DNA of 64,000 bases from JAFKKS01 sp050187875 (GTDB lineage: Bacteria > Pseudomonadota > Alphaproteobacteria > Rhizobiales > Xanthobacteraceae). Position 1 is the stretch's first letter. Each line of letters begins with the position of its first letter. Below the pieces are notes generated by a model that was not told the origin of the DNA, did not search any database, and was given only the letters and a program-made list of their open reading frames with translations. Below are positions 49,346 through 57,196 of the stretch, piece after piece. Made by a program: the position numbers and the translations under genes. The stretch lies in contig JBFWXB010000019.1 in assembly GCA_050187875.1 (NCBI GenBank), positions 1-64,000 of the forward strand, in the 5' to 3' direction.

Positions 49346-51482
49346 GGCCCGACAGGCTTGGGTTGGTCATGAAATACTTGTGGGCGTTGAACGGCTCATC
49401 GCCCGGCGCCGCCTTTATGCGCATGGATGCGCCGTCCGGCAAGAGCGTCCAGCTTTGCTCATTGTCGAGCAAGTTTGCGACCATGATCTGATCGAGCACC
49501 TGCTGATGCACGGTCGGATTGACGATGGGACACAGCACCTCCACGCGCCGCTCCAGGTTGCGCGGCATCATATCGGCGGAGGCGATATAGACCGACGCCT
49601 TCTGGTGCGGCAGCCCGAAGCCATTGCCGAAGCAGTAGATGCGGCCATGTTCGAGGAAACGTCCGATGATCGATTTCACGCGGATGCGATCCGAAAGCCC
49701 CGCAACGCCGGGCCGCAGGCAGCAGATGCCGCGCACGACGAGATCGATCTCGACGCCGGCACGGGACGCCTTGTACAGCGCGTCGATCACGTCCGGGTCG
49801 ACGAGCGCGTTCATCTTCATCCAGATGGCGGCGGGCCGCCCTGCTTCCGCATGCGCGATCTCCTGCGCGATGTGGTCGAGGATGCGCTGCTTCAAATTCA
49901 TCGGCGAGACGGCGATGCGCTCGAGCTCCGCAGGCTCCGCATAGCCGGTGATGAAATTGAAGATGCGCGCGACGTCGCGGCCGATGACGGGATCGGCGGT
50001 GAAGAACGACAGGTCGGTGTAGATGCGCGCCGTCACCGGATGATAGTTACCGGTGCCGACATGCACGTAGGACATGAGCGACCCGCCCTCGCGCCGCACC
50101 ACGAGCGAGAGCTTCGCATGCGTCTTGAGCTCGACGAAGCCGAACACGACCTGCGCGCCGGCGCGCTCGAGATCGCGCGCCCAGCGGATGTTCGCCTCTT
50201 CGTCGAACCGCGCCTTGAGCTCGACCAGCGCCGTGACCGATTTGCCGGCTTCGGCGGCCTCGGCGAGCGCGCGCACGATGGGGCTGTCCTTCGACGTGCG
50301 GTAGAGCGTCTGCTTGATCGCGACGACGTCCGGGTCACGCGCCGCTTGGCTCAGGAACTGCACGACGACGTCGAACGACTCGTAGGGGTGATGAACGATC
50401 AGGTCCTTCTGGCGGATCGCGGCGAAGCAATCCCCCGCCTGCTCGCGGATACGCTCCGGGAACCGCGGATTGTACGGGACGAACTCGAGGTCCGGCCGAT
50501 CGATATTGGTGAGCTGGGACAGCTCATTGAGCGCCAGCATGCCGTCGACGAGGAAGACCTCGTCGTCACCGCAGGCGAGCGCGCGCTGGACAAAGCGCCT
50601 GAGCGGCGCTGGCATCGCCGCTTCCATCTCGAGGCGGATCACCGAGCCGCGGCGGCGGCGCTTGAGCGCCGTTTCGAATTCACGTACGAGGTCTTCGGCC
50701 TCTTCCTCGACCTCGACCTCGCTGTCGCGCAGGATGCGGAACGCCCCCTGCCCGCGCACGACATAGCCCGGGAAGAGCTTGCCGATGAACAAACCGGTCG
50801 CCTGTTCGAGTGTGATGAAACGCGCCCCGGCAACATCGGGCGTCTCCGGCAGGCGGATGAAGCGCTCGATGCGGTTGGGAACCCGGATCAGCGCATTCAT
50901 CGTCTTGGCGTCGGCGGAGCGAATGAGCTGCAGCGCCAGCGAGAAACCAAGATTGGGGATGAACGGGAACGGATGCGCGGGATCGATCGCGAGCGGCGTC
51001 AGCAGCGGAAAAATGTGGTGGAGGAAATGATCCTCGAGCCACGCCCTCTCGTGCTTGGTGACCTCGGGCCCGTCCACAAGCACGATGCCGTTCGCGGCAA
51101 GGTCCTGCCGAAGCTCGCGCCAGCGCCCTTGCTGGTCGCTCGCGAGTGTCGAAACCGCCTCGCCGATGCGCGCGAGCTGCTCGGCGGGGGTGTGGCCGTC
51201 GGGGCTTCGCGTCGGCACGCCTTCACGGACCTGTCCTTTGAGGCCGGCGACGCGGACCATGAAGAATTCGTCGAGATTGTTGGCCGAGATCGACACGAAG
51301 CGCAGCCGCTCGAGGAGCGGATAGCCCGCATCCGTCGACTGTTCGAGAACGCGCCGATTGAAATGCAACCAGGACAATTCCCGGTTGATGAACCGCTCTG
51401 GGCGCCGCAAAAGGTCATCGGCAGCCGGCAGCGGCGCCGGCGTCACTTCCTTTTCAAGAACAATGGCTTCCGACCGCTTCAT
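49287..51482 (-). CDS. ppk: polyphosphate kinase 1
   Basis: This 731-aa enzyme makes polyphosphate from ATP at the inner membrane. It has RFINRELSWLHFNRRVLEQS near the N-terminus, the phosphohistidine region MSYVHVGTGNYHPVTARIYT and the second catalytic His region with DMMPRNLERRVEVLCPI. ATG 51482 follows AAGGGA. With ppx it forms a synthesis/breakdown pair, and the ppx start lies inside the ppk end. The hdaA gene ends 104 bp upstream on the same strand. Confidence 0.96.
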   Translation of the reverse strand: MKRSEAIVLEKEVTPAPLPAADDLLRRPERFINRELSWLHFNRRVLEQSTDAGYPLLERLRFVSISANNLDEFFMVRVAGLKGQVREGVPTRSPDGHTPAEQLARIGEAVSTLASDQQGRWRELRQDLAANGIVLVDGPEVTKHERAWLEDHFLHHIFPLLTPLAIDPAHPFPFIPNLGFSLALQLIRSADAKTMNALIRVPNRIERFIRLPETPDVAGARFITLEQATGLFIGKLFPGYVVRGQGAFRILRDSEVEVEEEAEDLVREFETALKRRRRGSVIRLEMEAAMPAPLRRFVQRALACGDDEVFLVDGMLALNELSQLTNIDRPDLEFVPYNPRFPERIREQAGDCFAAIRQKDLIVHHPYESFDVVVQFLSQAARDPDVVAIKQTLYRTSKDSPIVRALAEAAEAGKSVTALVELKARFDEEANIRWARDLERAGAQVVFGFVELKTHAKLSLVVRREGGSLMSYVHVGTGNYHPVTARIYTDLSFFTADPVIGRDVARIFNFITGYAEPAELERIAVSPMNLKQRILDHIAQEIAHAEAGRPAAIWMKMNALVDPDVIDALYKASRAGVEIDLVVRGICCLRPGVAGLSDRIRVKSIIGRFLEHGRIYCFGNGFGLPHQKASVYIASADMMPRNLERRVEVLCPIVNPTVHQQVLDQIMVANLLDNEQSWTLLPDGASMRIKAAPGDEPFNAHKYFMTNPSLSGRGKSLKDSSPRSLFRRQRT

Positions 51483-51586
51483 GAATCCCTTTATGCGGTC
51501 CCGAGGCCGCCGATGCGATTGCGCGACCATCCTCGGCAAGGATGATGACACTATGGTGACATAACGCGCGGGATCGCAAAATGGCG

Positions 51587-52267
51587 TTAAAGCGCCGGCC
51601 GAAAAAGCTCGGCTGCGAGCGCCCGCGTGACCGGCCGCTGGCGGCGCAGCGCCTCGGCGTCGAGGCGCGTCACCGCATCCCGCGCCGCCGTGAACGAGCG
51701 CTCGATCCGCGAGAGAAGGTAGGCCAGGAGCGCTTCGTCGACCTCGAGCTGACGGTCGGCGAAGAGCTTGACCATCACCGCCCGCAGCGTCGCATCGTCA
51801 GGCGGCTCCAAGACCGCGAGCGGCACGGCGCGCAGCCGCGAGGCGAGATCGGCGAGCCCCAAATTCCAGCCTGCCGGCGTCGTGCGTGCGGTGAGAAGAA
51901 TGAAGGCCTCCTCCTCGCGGGCGAGATTGAGGAGATGGAACAGCGCCGTCTCATCGAGACTATCCGGCGCGATGTCTTCGATTACGAGGGCGCCCGTCGC
52001 GAGTGCTCCAGGGAGGTTCACGCCGCGCAAAGCGCGGCCGGAAAGAAAGCGTGCGCCCGCTTGTTCGGCCCAGATGGCGGCGAGGTGGCTCTTGCCCGCC
52101 CCTTCCGGCCCGACCAGCGCCACCACCGATGCCGGCCAATCCGGCCAGCCGGTCACCAAGGCATGCGCGGCGGCATTCGGCCGCCCGGGCAGGAAATCCT
52201 CCGGCGCGAAGCTTTCGCTATGGGCTAACGCCAGCGCGAGCTGGCGCGCGGCAGGCGCATGAGGCAT
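51587..52267 (-). CDS. hdaA: DnaA-related regulator HdaA
   Basis: This 226-aa AAA+ protein related to DnaA lacks the DnaA DNA-binding domain. In alphaproteobacteria HdaA binds the sliding clamp and stimulates DnaA-ATP hydrolysis to prevent re-initiation of replication. The clamp-binding QLALALAH near the N-terminus, Walker A GPEGAGKSHL and the Walker-B-like ALVIEDIAPD are visible. It starts five bases after the stop of the PerM-type gene and so is co-transcribed with it. Confidence 0.93.
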   Translation of the reverse strand: MPHAPAARQLALALAHSESFAPEDFLPGRPNAAAHALVTGWPDWPASVVALVGPEGAGKSHLAAIWAEQAGARFLSGRALRGVNLPGALATGALVIEDIAPDSLDETALFHLLNLAREEEAFILLTARTTPAGWNLGLADLASRLRAVPLAVLEPPDDATLRAVMVKLFADRQLEVDEALLAYLLSRIERSFTAARDAVTRLDAEALRRQRPVTRALAAELFRPAL

Positions 52268-52272
52268 GGCCG

Positions 52273-53439
52273 TCAGCTCTGCTTCTCACTGTGCTTGCGC
52301 CGCTCGACGGTGCGTACCGGCGTCGGCCGGCCCGTATAGAGCGGGCTTTCCAGATAGCGGCGCAACGCGAAGCGCGCGATGACGCCGACCGCCGCCGCCA
52401 TCGGCACCGCGAGCAGCAAGCCGACAAAGCCGAACAGGTAGCTAAACGCGAGCAACGCGAACATCAGCCAGACCGGATGCAAGCCGACGCTCTCGCCGAC
52501 GAGTTTCGGCGAGAGAATGTAACCCTCGAGGAATTGTCCGACGAGGAAGATCGCAACGATGATGAGGATCGACGACCACTCGGGCCAGAATTGCCCGACG
52601 GCAACGGCAGTCGCGAGCACCAGGCCCGTCATCGAGCCGATATATGGGATGAATGTGATCAGGCCCGATCCGAGCCCGATCAAGAGACCGAAGTTCAGGC
52701 CGGCGATCGTCAGCGTGACCGCATAGAACGATCCCAGGATGAGACAGACGCCGGTCTGCCCGCGCACGAAATGCGCAATCGCGACATCGATCTCGCGCGC
52801 CAGACGCCGCACCGTCGCGCGCTGTGCGATCGGCACCCAGCTGTCGATCTTGGCGATCATCCGCTCCCAGTCGTTGAGCAGATAGAAGGCGACAACCGGC
52901 GTCACGATCATGAGGGATAGAACGGAGATGAGCGCCTGCCCGCCCGACCAGAGCGACCTCACAAAGGCTGTCAGCCACCCCGCGCCCTCCTTCACCACGT
53001 CCCCGAACGACGCGTCGACATTGCCGAGATTGTTGCCGACCAGTTTTTGCAGCCATGGCCGGCTCGGATCGGCGATGGCAGCCTGCACCTTGCGCACGTA
53101 GTCGGGCAGGTTTTCCATGAAGCCGCTGAGCTGTCCGCCGAGCACCGGCACGATCAGCAGCAGCAGGACGATGAAGGTGAGCACGAAAGCGCCGATGATG
53201 AGCAGCGAGGCGACAAGCCGCCCGATGCCAACCTTTTCCATCCGGGTCGCAAGCGGATTGAAGAGATAGGCGAGCGCCATGCCCGCAACGAAAGGCAGCA
53301 GAATTTCGTGCAGCAGCCAGATCGAAAGGGCGACCACGAAAAGCGCCCCGACCCAGAAGGCGTATTGCCGCCCGAAACTCACCGTGCCGACCAAACGTCC
53401 CCCGCCTCTTCTACCGGGCGTACCCCTACGCGCAATCAC
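52273..53439 (-). CDS. AI-2E/PerM-family membrane permease
   Basis: This 388-aa protein has about eight hydrophobic helices and belongs to the AI-2E transporter/PerM family, with the features YAFWVGALFVVALSIWLLHE, GMALAYLFNPLATRMEK and the conserved C-terminal VWLMFALLAFSYLFGFVGLL. Its transported molecule is unknown. The frame opens at a GTG (53439); a TTG preceded by GGGGG about 45 bp downstream is another possible start. It commonly lies upstream of hdaA. Confidence 0.85.
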   Translation of the reverse strand: MIARRGTPGRRGGGRLVGTVSFGRQYAFWVGALFVVALSIWLLHEILLPFVAGMALAYLFNPLATRMEKVGIGRLVASLLIIGAFVLTFIVLLLLIVPVLGGQLSGFMENLPDYVRKVQAAIADPSRPWLQKLVGNNLGNVDASFGDVVKEGAGWLTAFVRSLWSGGQALISVLSLMIVTPVVAFYLLNDWERMIAKIDSWVPIAQRATVRRLAREIDVAIAHFVRGQTGVCLILGSFYAVTLTIAGLNFGLLIGLGSGLITFIPYIGSMTGLVLATAVAVGQFWPEWSSILIIVAIFLVGQFLEGYILSPKLVGESVGLHPVWLMFALLAFSYLFGFVGLLLAVPMAAAVGVIARFALRRYLESPLYTGRPTPVRTVERRKHSEKQS

Positions 53440-53472
53440 ACCCTCAGGCGCTCATTGTAGCAAGTCCCGCGG

Positions 53473-54018
53473 CTAAGCGCTCGACTGATCGGCGCCCATA
53501 TGCCGCATCCATTCGCGCAGATAGGCGGCAACCGAGAGGAGCGTCAGGATGGCAACGGCCGCCATCATCGTCGGCAGCGTCCAGCCGGGATCGAAATCAA
53601 GTCCCAGCGAGCCGAGGACCAGCCCTGCGAACACGATCTGGGCGAAGGTATTGAGCTTGGAGACTGTGAGGGGACGGATATTGAGCGGCCTGCCGACCAG
53701 CCAGGATAGAATGACCGCGCCCACGATCATGAGGTCGCGCGAGACGACCAGAATGACCAGCCAGCGCGGCGCATTGTTCGTGATGCCGAGCGCCACATAG
53801 ATCGAGACCAAAAGCACCTTGTCGGCCAGCGGGTCGAGATAGGCGCCGATCTCCGTCGTCATGCCGAAGCGCTTGGCCAGAAAGCCGTCCACGGCGTCGC
53901 TGATTCCGGCGACGACGAACAGGACAAAGGCGATCAGCATTTCGCCCGAGGCGATCGCCCACACCACGACGGGCACCAGCAGGATACGCGCCAGCGTAAT
54001 CAAATTTGGTAGATTCAC
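53473..54018 (-). CDS. CDP-alcohol phosphatidyltransferase
   Basis: This 181-aa membrane enzyme of phospholipid synthesis, probably phosphatidylglycerophosphate or cardiolipin type, has the family motif D-G-x2-A-x-R-x8-G-x3-D-x3-D in DAVDGFLAKRFG to GAYLDPLADK, plus four to five hydrophobic helices. A GTG at 54018 is chosen (VNLPNLITLARILLVPVVVW), since the longer frame to 54744 runs antisense to purM. It begins the minus-strand group that continues with the PerM-type gene and hdaA, and is divergent from purM. Confidence 0.88.
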   Translation of the reverse strand: MNLPNLITLARILLVPVVVWAIASGEMLIAFVLFVVAGISDAVDGFLAKRFGMTTEIGAYLDPLADKVLLVSIYVALGITNNAPRWLVILVVSRDLMIVGAVILSWLVGRPLNIRPLTVSKLNTFAQIVFAGLVLGSLGLDFDPGWTLPTMMAAVAILTLLSVAAYLREWMRHMGADQSSA

Positions 54019-54168
54019 GTCACTGGGCCCCCGGGCGCGCTCGTCGAAAAACGGCACATAAACCCGCACCACCGCCTTGCCAAGCGCTTGGCGGCTCTGC
54101 AGCGGGCGTCCCCACCATTGCACGGCCGCCGATTCCGCCGTACCACCGCGCCCAACCTGAGAGGCGCG

Positions 54169-55245
54169 ATGAATGAGGCGCAAAAAGGCCTGACCTATGC
54201 CGCATCCGGCGTCGATATCGACGCCGGCAACCGTCTTGTGCAGCTGATCAAGCCCTTGGTCCGCGCCACCGCCCGCCCCGGCGCGGACGCCGATATCGGG
54301 GGATTCGGCGGCTTTTTCGACCCCAAGCGCGCGGGCTTCAAGGATCCGATCCTGGTCGCGGCGACCGACGGCGTCGGCACCAAGCTCAAGGTCGCCATCG
54401 ACACCGGCCATCATGACACGATCGGCATCGACCTTGTCGCCATGTCCGTCAACGACCTTGTCGTGCAAGGGGCCGAGCCCCTGATCTTTCTCGATTATTT
54501 CGCATGTGGCCGCCTCGACGCCGAAGAAGCCGCGCGCATCGTACGCGGCATTGCCGAAGGGTGCCGCCAGTCGGGCTGCGCGCTGATCGGCGGGGAAACG
54601 GCGGAAATGCCGGGCCTCTATCGCGACGGCGACTACGACCTTGCCGGTTTCGCCGTCGGCGCCGTCGAACGCGACGCCGTGCTGCCGCGGCCGACCATCG
54701 CGGCCGGCGACGTCGTGATCGGCCTCGCGTCGAGCGGCCTGCACTCCAACGGTTATTCGCTCGCGCGCAAGGTCGTCGAAGTCTCAGGTCTCGCCTGGGA
54801 TGCGCCCGCGCCATTCGACAGAACGCGCTCGCTTGGCGAAGCCCTGCTTGTGCCGACGCGGCTCTATGTCAAATCCTGCCTCGCGGCGATCCGTCAGACG
54901 GACGCAGTGAAGGCGCTGGCACATATCACCGGCGGCGGCTTCACCGAGAACATCCCGCGCGTCTTGCCGAAAAACTTGGGCGTCAAAATCGATCTCGCGA
55001 AAGTCCCGTATCTTCCGATCTTCGATTGGCTCGCCTCGACCGGCCAGATCGCCGAAGCGGAGATGCTGCGGACCTTCAACTGTGGTGTCGGCATGGTCGC
55101 CGTGATCGATCGCACCAAACGCGACGCCGTCACGCGTGTCTTGACCGGCGCCGGTGAGAATGTGGTCACGCTCGGCGAAGTCATCACGGCCGGCGACGGC
55201 ACGCCGCGCGTCGTCTATTCCGGTCACCTCAGTCCCACGCCCTGA
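54169..55245 (+). CDS. purM: phosphoribosylformylglycinamidine cyclo-ligase (AIR synthetase)
   Basis: This 358-aa enzyme carries out step 5 of purine synthesis, closing the imidazole ring with ATP. Family motifs are TYAASGVDIDAGNRLVQLIK, LVAATDGVGTKLKVAIDTGH, IGIDLVAMSVNDLVVQGAEP and GGGFTENIPRVLP. ATG 54169 follows GAGAGG. purN starts eight bases after its stop. Confidence 0.97.
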   Translation: MNEAQKGLTYAASGVDIDAGNRLVQLIKPLVRATARPGADADIGGFGGFFDPKRAGFKDPILVAATDGVGTKLKVAIDTGHHDTIGIDLVAMSVNDLVVQGAEPLIFLDYFACGRLDAEEAARIVRGIAEGCRQSGCALIGGETAEMPGLYRDGDYDLAGFAVGAVERDAVLPRPTIAAGDVVIGLASSGLHSNGYSLARKVVEVSGLAWDAPAPFDRTRSLGEALLVPTRLYVKSCLAAIRQTDAVKALAHITGGGFTENIPRVLPKNLGVKIDLAKVPYLPIFDWLASTGQIAEAEMLRTFNCGVGMVAVIDRTKRDAVTRVLTGAGENVVTLGEVITAGDGTPRVVYSGHLSPTP

Positions 55246-55253
55246 GGCCCTGC

Positions 55254-55907
55254 ATGAGCCGCCTGCGCGTCGCCGTTCTCATTTCCGGTCGCGGCTCCAA
55301 TATGAGCGCGCTGATCGACGCGATGAAACCTGCGAGCACGCCGGCCGAAATCGTTGCCGTCATCTCCAATCGTCCGGACGCCGCCGGCCTCGTGCGCGCC
55401 CGCAATGCCGATGTTGCGACCGCAATCGTCGATCACAGGCCCTATGGGAAAGACCGCGCCGCCTTCGAGGATGCGCTGACGAGCGAGCTCGCCGCGCGTG
55501 ACGTCGAGTTCATCTGCCTCGCCGGCTTCATGCGATTGTTCACGCCGGATTTCGTCAAGCGCTGGTATGGGCGCATGCTCAACATCCATCCATCCCTCCT
55601 GCCGCTGTTCAAGGGACTGGACCCGCACGGACAGGCATTGGCGGCGGGTGTGAAGCTCACCGGCGCGACCGTACATTTCGTGACGCCGGAAACGGACGCC
55701 GGCCCGATCGTGGCACAGGGCGCGATCTCCGTCATGGCCGGCGATACGCCCGAGAGCCTCGCCGAGCGCGTCTTGACCGTCGAGCATCGCATCTATCCGC
55801 TGGCGCTGCGCCTGGTGGCGGAAGGGCGCGTGCGCATCGTCGATAATCATTGCGAAATCGATGGCGCGCGGACGGCGAGCGGTATGCTTATTTCTCCTGA
55901 TGCATAA
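55254..55907 (+). CDS. purN: phosphoribosylglycinamide formyltransferase
   Basis: This 217-aa enzyme transfers a formyl group to GAR in purine synthesis (step 3). It starts MSRLRVAVLISGRGSNMSAL and has CLAGFMRLFTPDFVKRW, the catalytic NIHPSLLPLFKGLDPHGQAL and VTPETDAGPI with the catalytic Asp. It is co-transcribed with purM, as in many proteobacteria. The glutathione S-transferase gene follows after 18 bp. Confidence 0.97.
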   Translation: MSRLRVAVLISGRGSNMSALIDAMKPASTPAEIVAVISNRPDAAGLVRARNADVATAIVDHRPYGKDRAAFEDALTSELAARDVEFICLAGFMRLFTPDFVKRWYGRMLNIHPSLLPLFKGLDPHGQALAAGVKLTGATVHFVTPETDAGPIVAQGAISVMAGDTPESLAERVLTVEHRIYPLALRLVAEGRVRIVDNHCEIDGARTASGMLISPDA

Positions 55908-55925
55908 CGCGAACGTGGAGACGTT

Positions 55926-56657
55926 ATGATTACGCTTCACACCTTCGGACCCGCTTTCGGCCTTCCCGACCCGAGCCCATTCGTCACCAAGCTCGATATC
56001 CTGCTGAAGATGTCCGGCCAGCCCTACAAGGCGGAGATCGGCGGGTTGCGGCGCGCGCCGAAGGGGAAGCTCCCCTATGTCGTCGACGACGGCGTGACGA
56101 TTGCCGACTCCACCTTCATCCGTTGGCACCTCGAAAAAAAATACGGCATCGATTTCGATCGTGGCCTGACAGCGGAGCAACGCGCGCAAGCCTGGGCGTT
56201 CGAGAAGATGGCAGAAGACAACCTCTACTGGACGCTCGTCGACGCGCGTTGGACCGACGACGCCAATTTCCGCAAAGGCCCGGCAGAGTTTTTTCAGAAC
56301 GTGCCGGCTGTCATCCGTCCGCTTGTGGTCGCTACGGTGAGGCGCGCGATCCGCAAGCACATGCACGGGCATGGCATCGGCCGGCATTCCAACGCCGAGA
56401 TCGTGGCGCTCGGCACGCGCTCGATCAACGCCATCGCCGACGCTTTGGCCGACCGGCCCTTCTTCTTCGGCGAGACGCCATCAGGTGTCGATGCGACGAT
56501 TTTCGCCTTTGTCGCTGGCGCGCTTTGTCCGCGATTCGATACGCCGATCCGCGTGGCGGCTGAACGCCACACGAACCTGCGCCGCTATGTCGGACGCATG
56601 GCGGGCCGATACTATCCCGCGTTTGACACGATCGCCGGTTGCCCTGTCGAACGATGA
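55926..56657 (+). CDS. glutathione S-transferase family protein
   Basis: This 243-aa protein has an N-terminal thioredoxin-like part (FVTKLDILLKMSGQPYKAEI, KGKLPYVVDDGVTIADSTFI with the cis-Pro and Ser-Thr of the glutathione site) and an all-helical C-terminal part ending RYVGRMAGRYYPAF. It resembles the Tom37/metaxin-like or plasma-membrane GST branch of proteobacteria. The substrate is unknown. It may be the last gene of the purMN operon. Confidence 0.87.
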   Translation: MITLHTFGPAFGLPDPSPFVTKLDILLKMSGQPYKAEIGGLRRAPKGKLPYVVDDGVTIADSTFIRWHLEKKYGIDFDRGLTAEQRAQAWAFEKMAEDNLYWTLVDARWTDDANFRKGPAEFFQNVPAVIRPLVVATVRRAIRKHMHGHGIGRHSNAEIVALGTRSINAIADALADRPFFFGETPSGVDATIFAFVAGALCPRFDTPIRVAAERHTNLRRYVGRMAGRYYPAFDTIAGCPVER

Positions 56658-56684
56658 ACTGCGCCGCCGCAGCGACATAAGAAA

Positions 56685-56710
56685 AACCCCCGGGCTTTCG
56701 CCGGGGGGTT
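56685..56710 (-). terminator. terminator of the cold-shock gene, possibly two-way
   Basis: A strong stem (AACCCCCGG/CCGGGGGGTT with one bulge) and seven-base loop are followed on the minus strand by TTTTTCTTATG. It lies 27 bp after the convergent glutathione S-transferase stop, so it may stop both transcripts. Confidence 0.78.
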
Positions 56711-56746
56711 ACAGGTCGCATCCGTTGGCCCGCGAGGGCCGCTGAG

Positions 56747-56950
56747 TTACGAGACTTTGAGGTTCTCGGCGGACGTCTTGCCGCGATTGGTGACAAGCTC
56801 GTACTCGACGACTTGTCCCTCATTCAGGCTGCTCAAGCCCGCGCGCTCGACGGCCGAGATGTGAACGAACACATCACGCTCGCCGGTGCTCGGCTGGATG
56901 AAACCGTAACCCTTCGTAGGGTTAAACCATTTGACGGTGCCCTTTTGCAT
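56747..56950 (-). CDS. cspA: cold-shock protein, CspA family
   Basis: This 67-aa single-strand nucleic-acid chaperone has the RNP1-like KGYGFIQP and RNP2-like VFVHISAVE motifs intact, in MQKGTVKWFNPTKGYGFIQP. It melts RNA structure during cold or growth shifts. ATG 56950 follows AGGAG. Upstream lies a leader of about 240 bp that is poor in reading frames, as is usual for this family. Confidence 0.95.
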   Translation of the reverse strand: MQKGTVKWFNPTKGYGFIQPSTGERDVFVHISAVERAGLSSLNEGQVVEYELVTNRGKTSAENLKVS

Positions 56951-57196
56951 CGTCGGTCTCCTAAAAGTCCATCATCACGATTGACGCGGTGCTGCGCTGC
57001 TCTCCGCGCCACAACCCGTCTTTTGCTGGAGATCCGTAACGATGGCGCCCTGGTGGACGTACAACGGCCCGGAGCGGCCAAAGTCAGATTGTGGCCGCAT
57101 CTAATACGAAAGTCGCCATTTTTGCAAGATGGCACGCGTCTACGGACCGTTCGCGCGTCACAGCCGTGAACGGTCGGCAAACGAAAAAGGCGCAAA
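56951..57196 (-). other. intergenic region and probable long leader of the cold-shock gene
   Basis: No gene is seen in these 246 bp. Long untranslated leaders are known to control cspA-type mRNAs by changing fold with temperature. A/T-rich tracts occur near 57105-57130 (aatacgaaagtcgccatttttgc), where a promoter may lie. I could not fold the leader. Confidence 0.35.

Noticed and set aside
49218..51545. 775-codon open frame antisense to ppk
   Set aside because: The same effect: third-position GC bias leaves the opposite strand open. There is no recognisable domain and no independent start signal.
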